NCBI GenBank assembly: GCA_950295325.1
Contig: OX485804.1
Span: forward strand, 18,540,001 to 18,604,000
DNA length: 64,000 nucleotides
Origin: Polytrichum commune
Taxonomy: Eukaryota; Streptophyta; Polytrichopsida; Polytrichales; Polytrichaceae
Direction: 5' to 3'
How positions within the stretch are numbered: position 1 is the first letter of the stretch; each line of letters opens with the position of its first letter. This document shows, one piece after another, positions 34,240-45,459 of the stretch. Made by a program: the position numbers and the translations under genes. The notes beneath the pieces were generated by a model. It worked only from the letters and a program-made list of their open reading frames with translations, did not search any database and was not told the origin of the DNA.

Positions 34240-34475
34240 TATTAGCACCAATTTACTGTGAAGTTACGAATTTCAACCGGGTTAGGCCTCAAACTCACCG
34301 GCTCATCTTGGTAACATTGGGCACCAAATTACTGTGAAGTTGCGAACTTCAACCGGGTTAGGCCTCATACTCACTGGCTCGTCTTGGTAATTTTGGGCAC
34401 CGAATTACCGTGAAGTTGCAACCTTCAACCGGGTTAGGCCTCAAACTCACCGGCTCACCGGTATTGGGCTAAAAA
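34240..34475. repeat. 77-base tandem repeat, three units
   Basis: TTACTGTGAAGTTGCGAA followed by CTTCAACCGGGTTAGGCCTC and CTCACCGGCTC repeats at 34252, 34329 and 34405. Units are about 90% alike. Confidence 0.9.
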
Positions 34476-34539
34476 AATACCAATTTTCTAGCTTGTTCTA
34501 GCAGGATGGGTTGTAAAAACTGATGGACATTGTAGATTT

Positions 34540-34750
34540 TTAATGTTGCAAATATTGTCACTAACTAATTGATCTTTTATGCAAATTTCAACTATCCATA
34601 ACTTTATTTTCTTACAAAAATGTTAGGACGTAGAATATGCCATTTTGTACTTATAAAGTTGGATGACACTCCTTGTGAATATATTCCTAAGAAATGTCAT
34701 TACATAAGTGACATAAACTACCATGTGACTCTAAATACTACTTTAAAAGT
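34540..34750 (+). repeat. Diverged MITE-family fragment
   Basis: GTTGCAAATATTGTCACTAA, CAAATTTCAACTATCCATAA and a GTGACTCTAAATACTACTT end follow the order of the copies at 27665 and 50426. It lies inside the PIF/Harbinger-like element. Confidence 0.45.
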
Positions 34751-35149
34751 AGTTATCAATAGTTGAATTAGTTGGTTAGTTGTCCAAGGTCTGAACTATG
34801 ATTGGGGAGAACCGGCAGTTAGTTACAGATGAACCGATTGAGTTTGAGAAATAACCAGTTGAAGTTCAAGATTGCAGGAAAATTACCAATCATTTTAGAG
34901 GAATTTTTTAGAATATACCCCGATTTATCCCAGGAAAACTGGAGGATGTCAACGTGTAACCGATTGGACTTGCAAACAATAGGGTCTCAATCGATCATGC
35001 CCAAAAATCTCCCCGATCACTGAGTCCGAAGGATTTCACGTTTTTCTCAAGTTTTACTAGTCAGAGTGGGTAAAGCAATTTTTGCGAAGAAGCCTGGGGC
35101 AGAAAAATCTACATACTTGCTAGTGGGAGGGCCGCGAGAGAGCGTAGAC

Positions 35150-35219
35150 GCCCACACCTACTGGTGGCAGTGAACGGGCGAACTCCGTTCACTGCTGCCC
35201 ACCACCAGCAGGTGTGGGC
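35150..35219. repeat. GC-rich hairpin
   Basis: The left arm 35150-35177 (GCCCACACCTACTGGTGG then CAGTGAACGG) pairs with 35185-35219 apart from one mismatch and a seven-base bulge, with a seven-base loop. The outer half also matches 34081-34099 in opposite orientation, so this motif exists three times in the element. Confidence 0.85.
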
Positions 35220-35579
35220 AAGGTATAAGTAGCTTCCACACATGGTCATTGTTCTATCTACCAAGCAATGAATGTTGGATAGTTTTTGTCCCATCCCCAA
35301 ATGCCTTACTACTCATCTATCTTACCATCGTGCCCTCATAGCTAAAACTAGAAACAACCAATCACAAGGGCAAGAGGCAACACTTTTAAGAATCCTATAT
35401 TCTTGCCTCATGTCTAGGTACCAATGGGAGGGTCAGTGCTTGAAGCTTTAAAACCTCCACATTTAGACCATGCCACATCATTTGCCAACTAAACTCGGGA
35501 CTAAATAATGTCGTCGTGTGAAGGCCGTGTTTTTAGAACCAACTTTTAGGCTTAGCTAAAGTCAGGTGGGGAGAGGGCA

Positions 35580-36154
35580 TTAGCTTTAAACCCTAATCCC
35601 CGAACTCTACAATAGCAATGAGCATTTTCACCCTCCCCTCCCCTCCCCCTCGGTAAGTAAGCACCACAGATCCCACCGTAACTTTTGGCTCTGACAATTG
35701 CTGACCTTAATCCTACCCAAAAAGATTACCCTAATCTATCTTATATGCTTATCTGCATTTGTTCATCTGTTTAATCACTTGCAACTTAGGACACGGATCC
35801 ATTTTTACCAGCCCCCAAAAATGGCAGTCATAAGCACACACGGACTGCAGTAATAAACTACCGTAATTATACACGGTCCCCCCGACCTTTTTACCTTCCC
35901 CAAATTACCCTAATCTATGTGCCGATCCGCGTTTGTTTATCCGTCTAATCACGTGTCATAGATACGTACGTCCCTAGCTAGCTAGGGGGTTGTTTTACAT
36001 CATGGACCACGAAGTTGTCCCATGTCATATGGCCATTTCCCACGGTCACACTTCCATTTGTCAGATCTAGGAAACATGGAAATCTCAAAGCCTTTGGACC
36101 CCTCATCACTGCAGTGGGTGTATTGTAAAAAGGTCTGGGATGACCCTAAACTAT
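35580..36154. other. Gene-free stretch
   Basis: CT- and C-rich tracts (35628-35650) but no coding or repeat partner. Confidence 0.3.
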
Positions 36155-36210
36155 TGGGTGATAGTGGAGAGGTGCCCATTTTCGTATGGAGTGGTTAACG
36201 GTTCGATTCC
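36155..36210 (+). repeat. tRNA-like A and B boxes, possible SINE or tRNA relic
   Basis: TGGGTGATAGTGG (36155-36167) resembles an A box, and GGTTCGATTCC (36200-36210) is a perfect B box, spaced as in a tRNA gene. The acceptor and anticodon stems do not pair, so it is not a functional tRNA. No poly-A tail or second copy was found to prove a SINE. Confidence 0.4.
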
Positions 36211-37298
36211 CGGTGTGAAATCTTCTCTCTACTTGACGGAAAAAGAACTAGCTAGGGAGGGAGGTAGGTAGGAAGCCAAGTGCCCATCCATTGCAAGGTA
36301 GGCAGTATACCCCACCCTGCACCAAGAGGATTCTTGAGCATGGTTTAGGGCCAACGGGCTCAAATTCATGTCAGGTTGCCCGATGTTGATTATTTCTTTA
36401 CTTATCTATTTGTGTATCATAAACCAGCATAGATCAAGAGGAGCGACCATGCACCACAAAGTGGATGTGTTGATTTTGGGGAGGAAAAAAAGGGGAGTTT
36501 GGGATTTTTGTTTCATATTCTACTTTCTCCCCTTCTTCCTCCTTCTCTCCTCGTACTTACAATAACATTTGACCAAAATCCAAAAACCAAAAAAATAAAA
36601 AATAAATTTTTTTTGTTAAAAATGTTAAAACGGCATTTTTTTGGTCATGGTTCTCTAACTTTTGCATTGAGAGAACGTTTTTTGCCTCTCTCGCCGCAAA
36701 ACCCAATGGACCATGACAATGAACAATGTTTAGGCATGGAAATAGGCCTTTTGGGGACCTTAAGACCTCCATGGTCACTTTGACATTTTTTCTTTGTTGT
36801 AACTAAAGTGGTCTCATGATGAGTTCAATGGCCAAACACATATTTTATGGAGGAAGGAACGATTTCATGGTCCATGATGTAAATAAGCCCCTCAATTTAC
36901 TAATTTATCATTGCAATAAGTGAATCCAAATATTTACATAAATGCTTATTGGTCCCTAAAAAATGCAACCTATATAAGCAACGGGTGAATGTACACAACA
37001 CCATTTGAGGGGGAGGACAAACCGTGGGAGGGGAGGATGAAAACATTGATTTCTATTGTAGAGTCCATGGGTCATTGTATTAGGCTACGTCAACACCTAA
37101 ATCAGGGTTGAAGACCCCAAACTAGTAAATTAAATGTAAATTGGGATGAATCATCAATCAACCTATAGGAGGTCAACATATACTGCTAACTCCTCAATAG
37201 GTGTTGGGACAACAAATTGGTAAACAACTATAATAATGTAATTGACACAATAAAGCATTACACGCACTAGCGAACACACTACTAGCCCACCCCACAAT
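36211..37298. other. Gene-free stretch
   Basis: AT-rich, short frames only. Confidence 0.3.
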
Positions 37299-38050
37299 TT
37301 GTTTTTTATCCTAATTAATGATGGTAACATTAAAGATCACACACTTGACAACACCATATCCTTCTGGCTAATCCCATGCACGTGCTATCTACCGAGATGT
37401 AAATGCTCAACTCGACTTGGACCCAATATATTTTGCATCTTAGAAGCCTCGCCTACATATAAACTACCATTCACACCTAGTCCAAACTTCAAAGTACAAA
37501 TATTGAATTCACTTATTGCAATGATAAATTCCCCATAGAAGCCATCAACAATTTTTTTGATAAATACGCCATTCTATCCCAACTAGGGTGGATAGTACTA
37601 CCACCCATTATAATTGCAACATGAATCAAGGGCATTATACATACAACAACTGTTAAACTCCTCCAAGACCTACAATTCCCCAACTCCAAAATCCACAAAC
37701 TAATGAAATCATTCTCCCTATAAGGTACCTAACACACAAAATCCTAAACAAAAGGAAATTAGAAAAGAAACAAGCCCCAGTCCCACTTGACTAAACACAC
37801 TTAACTAGCATTGAAACCCAAAACTAGAACATATAGTCCTAACACTAACCACATGGTCCACCGATGAAAATAAGCACTAAGTTGCCCCCAATGTCATGCT
37901 TACGCGGACATGAGAGGGAGGCAGTGAACAAACATCTCATGTCAGGGTAAAAGACTATGACGTTCTTTTTTCTTTTCTTTCTAGTGAACCCCATGCAAAC
38001 CCTATAAATAATCATCCCAACCAACATCTTCTAGTGCAAATCTACCCCAA
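37299..38050 (+). pseudogene. Possible decayed coding stretch, unknown
   Basis: Between 37530 and 37700 a frame with few stops reads FDKYAILSQLGWIVLPPIII followed, after a stop, by KLLQDLQFPNSKIHKLMKSF. This looks more protein-like than its surroundings, but I recognise no family and the signal is weak. Confidence 0.2.
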
Positions 38051-39318
38051 CGTGGTATTATACTAAGCATGATACTATCTTGCCCCAAGATTCCATCCAC
38101 ACTCCATCCACAACAAAGGATACTATATCAAAAATATTTAATTTATTCATTCCTAGCCAATATCCAATGCTAACTTAGAGTCACCAAATTTTATGCTACT
38201 TCCTTTTCTCATCCATCTCTCTTAAATTACACCTACATTTTTTTTTGTATATTATCAACCCCATCTTAGACCTAATGTCATATGAGATATTGGCTGCAAT
38301 ATAATGCTTCACTAATCACCCATGTTAACAAACTTGACCTTGAATTTATATTTTTGAGACCTCAATATAGGTTAGGAGAATGTCTATATCATGAAAGATC
38401 TATTTTCATATTTTAGTTGTTTTTTGATGCCACGTTTTTTTCCTTTCAAATTCATTAGCCCCCTCACGTAAGGCAATTTGCTTCAATATAAGGCAATGTT
38501 TAAAGATCATGAAATTTGAGAACATTGATTTACCCTTATATAAAAATTTGTTCCATGTATGTCACACCTCTAATCACTTGTTCATGAACACGCTCAATAT
38601 GGTCACAAAGCACAAACCATGTTAAATTTCAAATAGCACATGTTCATGGGTGTGACATGCATACTTTGCTATTCTTTTAGATTGTCTAGCCAACCCATGT
38701 ATGCCGGCTAGAGCTTTGTGGTGCCTACATAACCTCAATCAATGAGTGAATTAAATCACGTGAGCATGTAGTAAACGTTCTATAACCCCATGATTTTCTA
38801 TACATAGTCTTTCAAATGATCTCAAATGCCTCAAATCAATTTAGTGGAACCTAGTAAGAAATGAATCAACCCTCAATCCATAGAAGGATTTGTTTATACT
38901 AGAGAATCTTCACCCACAACAAGAAAGTTCATATATATATATGCCACAAAAGCTCCAACCCTTGGATGACACCCACGTACTCACCCACACTAATACTTCA
39001 CCACAACAATTGTTCTTAAAGAACAATTGTTGCTTGTCCTTTAAGAAATAAAAAAAGTCTTTTGTAATTAAAAAATGGCCAAAAACACATCACCCTATTC
39101 TTGGCGCATAAAGGTTGGAAAAGGAGATCACCAACAAACAATCAAACAATGACATACAACAACTAACCGACCAAATGGGTGAAGATGTGGACTCGGATGA
39201 TATATTGAGTATTATGTATATATGTACAGTGCAAAGTTCAAGTGGCTTGGAGGCTATGACAAACTTACAACAATCATTATAGCCGACACATGATACAAAA
39301 GAAGTTCCTTACCCACTA
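38051..39318. other. Gene-free stretch
   Basis: AT-rich. No coding, RNA or element ends were seen. Confidence 0.3.
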
Positions 39319-39537
39319 CACCATTTATAGTATTTAGTGTCACTTACTATGTGGAATTGCCCTATGCAATAACTTCTTACTCTTGAGTTCAGTTTTTAAT
39401 AACGAAAGTTGAATAAGTTGTTTGGACATTGGAGAACACAAATGACTTTGCTTGGTAAAATATTACATTCTTAATAAATTAAAATATAGTATTTCATCAC
39501 TTAAAGTAGGAAGTGATACTAAATACCATAAACGGTG
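39319..39537. mobile_element. Mariner-type MITE, family 1 (219 bases, complete)
   Basis: Ends CACCATTTATAGTATTTAGT and its inverse ACTAAATACCATAAACGGTG form about 30-base inverted termini, flanked on both sides by TA (39317-39318, 39538-39539). A TA target duplication is the Tc1/mariner pattern. There is no coding capacity. The right end abuts a minisatellite. Confidence 0.8.
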
Positions 39538-39548
39538 TACTTATGGCT

Positions 39549-40062
39549 ACATGCTTGCCTACCTGCCTACCTATCACGTGGCTTCATGGACATACCACCA
39601 TACATACCCACATGCCTACCCATGGCATGGTTCCATCGACATACCAACCTCCATACCCACATGCCTATCCATTGCATGGGTCCATTGACATACCATCATC
39701 CATACATACATGACTACCCATGGCATGGATCCATCAACATACCAATCTCCATACCTATCCATGGCATGGTTCCATCAACATACCAACCTCCATACCCACA
39801 CGCCTACCCATGGCATGGTTTCATTGGCATACCAACCTACATACCCACATGCCTACACATTCCATGGTTCCATCGACATACCAACCTCCATACCCACATG
39901 CCTACCCATGCCATGTACCTATGGCATGGTTCCATTGACAAAATGACCTCCATGCCCACATGCCTACCAATGGCATGGTTTCATTGACATACCACCATGC
40001 ATACCACATGCCTACCCATGGCATGGTTCCATCGACATACCAACATAACATACCCCACATGC
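39549..40062. repeat. 50-base minisatellite, about ten units
   Basis: Units of the type CATGCCTACCCATGGCATGG, TTCCATCGACATACCAACCT, CCATACCCA repeat at mostly 48-50 base spacing (41-62 range). All three + frames are open for 70-150 codons because the unit has few stops. These frames are repeat by-products, not genes. Confidence 0.9.
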
Positions 40063-41959
40063 CTACCCACCTTGGGTCTTAAGTTAGGTCCCCCCCCCCA
40101 AATCCTCAAAGGAAAACATTGTTGCAAGGGATACTAACTAAGGGGCAAGGGTCAACACCTCGCTAAAATATTGGACCAATTTAAAGTAGCATCAAAATTG
40201 GTGTGCCATGTTCATTAGAGTGGTTATTATTATTTTGAAATTAAAAAAATGAAAAATCAAGGGTGAAGTGTCTCTCATAAGTTCATGTCAAACATGTTAT
40301 TGTCGACGCCCCACCAGTGTGGAGCTTTTGAATCGGCAATTGCGTCAACACATGTGAACCCTAGGCATTCACTGTTTTTGAAATGTATTTTTTATGCATT
40401 CACAAATTTCACAAGTCCTTGCCAAAGTCTTGAATCATGTTTTTGAACTTTTTAAACATACCTAGAGCTTTATTTCATACACGATCTTATGCCAACGAGA
40501 AAAATAAAACTAGAATCATACATGTGTCATTGTTAATTGAGTTGCTAAGTATCGCATATGCATCCAATGGCATCTGGATTGTGTATTTGAACCCAAATGT
40601 TCATTAGCATTAGGGTATTTGAATTGATGAAATAGGCAATTTCAAATGGGGTTGATTTCATGTTTTGGCACATTTAGCTCAAAAATGGAAGTATGGTATA
40701 TATCTACCATACACTTGGGTCAGGTTGGGCATATTTTTGGCCTATTATTCATTAGCTTGGTCCAATGGCAAAACAATCTATTAGAGTATTGCTTGGTTCA
40801 ATGCAAAACAATCATTGTTTTGAATTAATTTTTCCATGTGAAATTGTATCCACATCTGTCAATCCCATATTCAATTAAACTAGGAAATCAACGTTCAACA
40901 TTTGATCTATTGAACCGGATAACAATTTAAAATTATGAATTCAATACAATCAAATTATGGTTTGATGCAAATGATTTCCCCAACATCCAAAAACTTGTCA
41001 AATTCTTGAAAAATTTGAGGATATAGGTTGAAGACGTTCTATGGTATTGAGAGGATCATTTTCCAATTGACCATTAGAGTTGCTATAGCAAAATGGAAAA
41101 AAGAAAGAAAAACATGCAGTGCCACATCCCTCAGCTAGGGATTTGTGGTCTTAACATAAACTCGTCCATTAGAAAGGTGAAAACACAATGAACCTATTTT
41201 AGAATCTTAATTTGACCATTTAAAGGTAATTCGACTCCATAAATGACATCAAAAGCCCCTAATCAGTCCAATGAAGTCTAGTTGGAATCGTTTTTTTGGC
41301 TTCACAAGGTGAGATAGCTACGAAAATTATAAAGTGATTTATTTTCCTTGAATACCAATGCTTGAAAATGAGGCAAAAATGTTGGCAGGGGCGACATGGC
41401 TTGGGAGGTCTTTGCCAACTTTGTATCAAATGCCACCTATGCAACCTATGCTATCGCCCACAAATCTACCATCATGGTAGGACCCCTCCCCCCTTTCTTG
41501 TGACCTAACTCCAATTTTAGGAGGAAAAAAAATCAACCTATCATCAACTAAAAATTTGGATAAAATAAAAATATTCCACATGGCATTTATTCATTGTGCA
41601 TTTGTGCAACCCACATGACCCCTCCCTTCCCCGTGACATATTTAGTTGCCACTTTTTATGGAGCGACCTGACACCATGGTCCAAAATGCTCTGTTGGCTT
41701 CATTGGCAAGGATGTGGTCAATAAACAACATTGCGGAGGCTATGGTGGTCATTAAGGTTCAATGAAGGCTTAAAACCTCAAAAGGCTTAAGGTCCCCCTG
41801 CAAATACAAAAAGGTCAAAGTTATCCATGAAATGAAGAGTTTTGATGAGGATAGCTTAGTGGTCACACAGAAAGGTGATGGAACTTGATGTGTAAATGGG
41901 AAAAAATGACAAGAAAAATGCAGTGCTTGCCACCCCTCCCATGGAACTTGACACTTAAG
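40063..41959. other. Gene-free stretch
   Basis: AT-rich sequence with short frames. No feature supported. Confidence 0.3.
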
Positions 41960-42720
41960 GTAGATGTGCATGACGTTGGTTACTTATCTTGATCGGACAC
42001 GCATATTTGAGTTGAATGATATGTGGTTTGGCATGGCTTCAATAATGGATGTCAAAAGAATACATGTTTAAAAGAGATTGTACTATGTACTAAAAAAATG
42101 ATAATCATTCTGGACTCAATAATCAACATAATTGAGGGGGACCTATATAAACATTTAAAAAGTACAAGAATCATATTCATAAGAACTCCCAAAAATATCA
42201 ACCAAATGGCTACAACCTTGATTTCGATTGTTTTAAATATTGATTGTCATAGCGTAGTAATCGTTTTGTTGGCTTTGTATGCGGGACAGAGACTTATGCA
42301 TCGACTTCTATGTTTCAAGAGCAAATTTCCTAACCACTTTGCGTTCGCACTTGAACGTTACTTGTTCATGTTATTTTTGGTCCAATTTATTTAACATGGA
42401 TGGTGAAAGCTTCCATACCTTGGACAACCAACCAACCAATCCAATTGTTAATTAACTAGTTGCCTTTTGTAACTACAGTTGTTCGTGATTTGACCTGCCA
42501 AAAAATGTAGTTAACTATAGTTGTTCTAATACCTAGTTAACCATAGTTGTATACATCTAGTTAATTATAGTTGTTCCCTAAAATGTATTGAAAAAGATTG
42601 ATTGACTATAATTGGTTATAAGTATAATAGTCATGAACTGGCATGAGCAAAATAGACAAATACAATCGTAGTCTTTCATAAGAAAAGACAGAGCCTCACG
42701 ATTCTACCGTTTTCTTGTTT
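41960..42720 (+). repeat. Dispersed repeat, longest copy
   Basis: The left part (41995-42170) matches 30610-30800 in the same orientation. The right part (42235-42720) matches 26390-26840 in reverse. It seems the most complete member of this family, about 0.75 kb or longer. A 123-residue frame (42023-42394) lies over it and has no recognised domain. Confidence 0.65.
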
Positions 42721-42742
42721 CATATCCTAGGAGAAAGTAGGC

Positions 42743-43057
42743 CACACTAGATATGATATTTAGCGTTTGATTATATTTAGTGTTGTTACCACCCTAACCT
42801 GCTCAACACTAATTTTCAATTCTTTGATATTTAGTGTTAGACATAAATGCGCCGCCAACTTCCCTATCGCCACCTCCCTTCTCCTTTTATCATTGTCAAT
42901 TTTTTTCCATATCCTTACTAACACTAAATTCGCGCACGTAACTTCCACATATGAACATAGTTGATATTTAGTGTTTGAGTTTACATTTAATGTTACTTAC
43001 TTTCATAGGGTTAATGATATTTAGTGTATCAAACACTAAATATAATATTTAGTGTAG
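42743..43057. mobile_element. MITE-like element (315 bases)
   Basis: The left end CACTAGATATGATATTTAGC pairs with the inverse of the right end ACTAAATATAATATTTAGTG over about 28 bases, continuing GTTTGAT on both arms. The motif GATATTTAGTGTT is repeated inside. The right flank is TA; the left flank is CA. Confidence 0.65.
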
Positions 43058-43256
43058 TGAGAAAACGTAAATATGAAAGGGTTGGTTTGCATGTAGGCCG
43101 CTCACCCACCAGATTCTAGTGGGCAGGGGACCCACATGGAAACTAGAACCCTACGAAGACCCCATCTACCTTATTAGACGCCACTAAGCCCAAGGCGTGG
43201 CACAACCTCATCTCCCTCCCATAACACCAACCTACCGGCACACACGCCAGGCCCCA

Positions 43257-43301
43257 CCTACCTACCTACCTACCTACCTGACTACCTACCTACCTACCTG
43301 G
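43257..43301. repeat. (CCTA)n microsatellite
   Basis: About ten CCTA units with one interruption. Confidence 0.9.
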
Positions 43302-43502
43302 TGCGTGGAAGGTGGCGTGGGGTCGGGGCAGGTGGAGCGGAGGCTCGGGGGGCGGAGGGGAGGGGGAGGGTCCTGCCCGCCATAGCCAGCCCCTCGAACA
43401 AAAAACTGACGGCACGGCGACGCTCAAAGGGTTTCAAGGCAGGCCTGCCAGAGCTGGGAAGAAGTAACTGGAGGGGAGCGGAGGAGCCTAGGAAGTGAGA
43501 GT

Positions 43503-43549
43503 CTGCTGGCTGGCTGGCAGGCAGGCAGGCAGGCTGGCAGGCAGGCAAA
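43503..43549. repeat. (GGCA/GGCT)n microsatellite
   Basis: Mixed GGCT and GGCA units in the GC-rich lead-in. Confidence 0.85.
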
Positions 43550-43566
43550 GGAAGGAAGGGACGTTA

Positions 43567-43650
43567 TTGTTTGTTTTGTTTTGTTTTGTTTTGGTTCGTT
43601 ACGGGAGGGAAGGGAAGGGAAGGGAAGGGAAGGGAAGGGAAGGGAAGAGG
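43567..43650. repeat. (TTTTG)n then (GGGAA)n microsatellites
   Basis: About five TTTTG units to 43593, then about nine GGGAA units from 43603 to about 43648. Confidence 0.9.
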
Positions 43651-44175
43651 GAGAGGGAGGGCGAGCGGGCAGCGGGGAGCGTGGCGGTAGAAGAAACTCT
43701 AGTAGTCGCCGCGGTCGGAAAAGCGCACTGCAACCGGGGCTGATTTGGAGGAGGAGGAAGCCTTAACTAGTAGTAGCAGTAGGCTTGCCGTGCGTTGCCG
43801 CGGGGGGGGGGGGGGCGCCAGGGAGGGGGAAGGCAAAACACGCCTCGCAACCGAAATTCAATTGCGGGACTCGCGCCTTGTGCCCTGCCGTGAGCTGCTG
43901 CTGCGGCGTCAGGGTTACGAGAACGGACGGAGGATTATCGATGTGACGCAAATCAATATTTCGGGCCCGGTTGGTGGTCGGTCTTGCCGGGAGGGCGGAG
44001 TTGATTTCTTTTTTGGTTGGCCGGGGTTAGGGATACAGTGACGCGAGTGCGGGAATTTTTTCTTGGAGGGGAAAGGAGTGGAAGGGAAGGGAAGGGAAGA
44101 GAAGAGAAGAGGCCCCTGGATTAAGGAGGTTCTTGGTGATCGGAGAGGTCAGTTTCTCTAGGTTATCAGCAGCTG

Positions 44176-44180
<5 letters not shown>

Positions 44181-44235
<55 letters not shown>
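44181..44235. repeat. (GA)n microsatellite
   Basis: An unbroken run of about 27 GA units. Long GA tracts upstream of plant start codons are often bound by BBR/BPC GAGA factors; whether this one is functional is unknown. Confidence 0.95.
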
Positions 44236-44240
<5 letters not shown>

Positions 44241-44852
44241 TTGTTCAACTCATGGAAATTCTCTTTGGTTTGGCGCACCGGCTAAGAGCTCCCCTTGCCC
44301 TGTTCGCAATGAGCTCAGAACCGCATGAGCGACTTCTTTCTCTACCCTGGTGAAATTCGTAGGCAGGAATCGAAAGAAATTCTTGGACACGGTAGGGGTT
44401 TGAAGTAGTTGGTAGTGGGCACATTGTGTTGCGGTTAGATTGAAGTGAGCAATCAAAATCTTTGGTGTGCTCAAAATCGCATTGCGTTGAATCTTGAACT
44501 CCAGTAGTTTAGTTAAATTTAGTTCCGCAGTCTGCATACAGACAAAAATCTTTGGTGCCCTGCCCTGCCCTCTCGTAGCTGGCAAAAAGATAAGCAACTC
44601 CATGCAGTCGAACATAGTAGGTTGTCGTGAAACTTAAAAATTAAGAGAGTAGATTAGGTATTTGGTATTGAAATGAAGAGAGAGAATTACGGGCAGGTGG
44701 AGTTACAGGACACCAGAAAATGGCAGACTCCTCTCAGGAATAATGATGTTGGAACCATGGCTGTCACATGCACCACAATTGACTTTCGAAAAGCAGGATA
44801 GTTGTTTTTCTGTGTTACCCTAACTGGAGGGAGAATTCAGCTATTTTCCTCC

Positions 44853-45242
44853 CCTGTTACTACTTTCTTTTTGAGGTTTCTTTAAAATGTATAGGTGTAT
44901 TTGTTTGCCGTCGAAGTGGCGTTTGTGGCAATTTCTTTAGGTATTAAGCTGAATGACTTTTCTTTCCCCTATAGAAGAGGCAGAGGAAGAACATAAATGG
45001 CAAGTGTTCTCCATTATTGAATGATAACGTCCTCCATCTTACGTCTTACATCCTGTTACATCTCTTTTTCGAGGGTTTCTTTAAAAGCATTGAGGTGTAT
45101 TTCTTTGCCGTCAAATCAGCGTTTGTGACAATTTCTTTAGGTATTAAGCTGAATGATTTTTCTTTTCCCCTATAGAAGAGGCAAAGGGAGAACATAAAAA
45201 ATGGCAACTGTTCCCCGTCATTGAATGATAACATGCTCCATT
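44853..45242 (+). repeat. Tandem duplication, two copies 199 bases apart
   Basis: 44853-45037 and 45052-45242 match closely: CCTGTTAC, TTTCTTTAAAA, GTGTATTTGTTTGCCGTC, CAATTTCTTTAGGTATTAAG, CCCCTATAGAAGAGGCA, GAATGATAAC in order. Each copy carries a TTTCCCCTATAG/AAG site that could act as a 3' splice site. It lies just upstream of the dioxygenase coding start. Confidence 0.85.
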
Positions 45243-45459
45243 CATCAGGCAGAAGCATAAGACAAAAGTTCAGGTGAAACAAAGCATGGAGTTGCTGATA
45301 CTTTCACGAAGTTGAAGACATCAGTGTGTTCCTTTTTCCGCGAGTGCAGTATTGGATTTCCTCCTCCTCTTATGTGCCGAGAGGAACATTTTTTTTAAAA
45401 TTACGAGATTGGAGCTTGTGGGTTACAAAGCCACTTTGTCGCCGGGGGAATTTGTGTGC

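Larger units (their letters stand above)
33933..35579. mobile_element. PIF/Harbinger-like non-autonomous element, copy 1
   Basis: Inverted termini TGCCCCCTCCCCACGTGACT (left) and the reverse complement of AGTCAGGTGGGGAGAGGGCA (right) enclose 1,647 bases. Both flanks carry TTA (33930-33932 and 35580-35582), a perfect three-base duplication as PIF/Harbinger elements make. No transposase frame is present. The interior holds a peptide-coding stretch (34007-34210), a 77-base tandem repeat and a GC-rich hairpin. A relative with the same termini lies at 53936-55352. Confidence 0.75.
43058..45459 (+). promoter_or_regulatory. GC- and repeat-rich lead-in to the dioxygenase gene
   Basis: Composition switches abruptly from AT-rich to GC-rich at about 43.2 kb and stays CpG-rich to 44.0 kb, as in plant promoters or 5' untranslated exons. 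It contains CCTA, GGCA, TTTTG, GGGAA and GA simple repeats, and a tandem 199-base duplication. A transcription start could lie anywhere in 43.5-44.3 kb; I cannot place it. Confidence 0.4.

Noticed and set aside
39535-39987. 150-residue + strand frame
   Set aside because: Produced by the 50-base minisatellite; the other two frames are open too and no domain is present.
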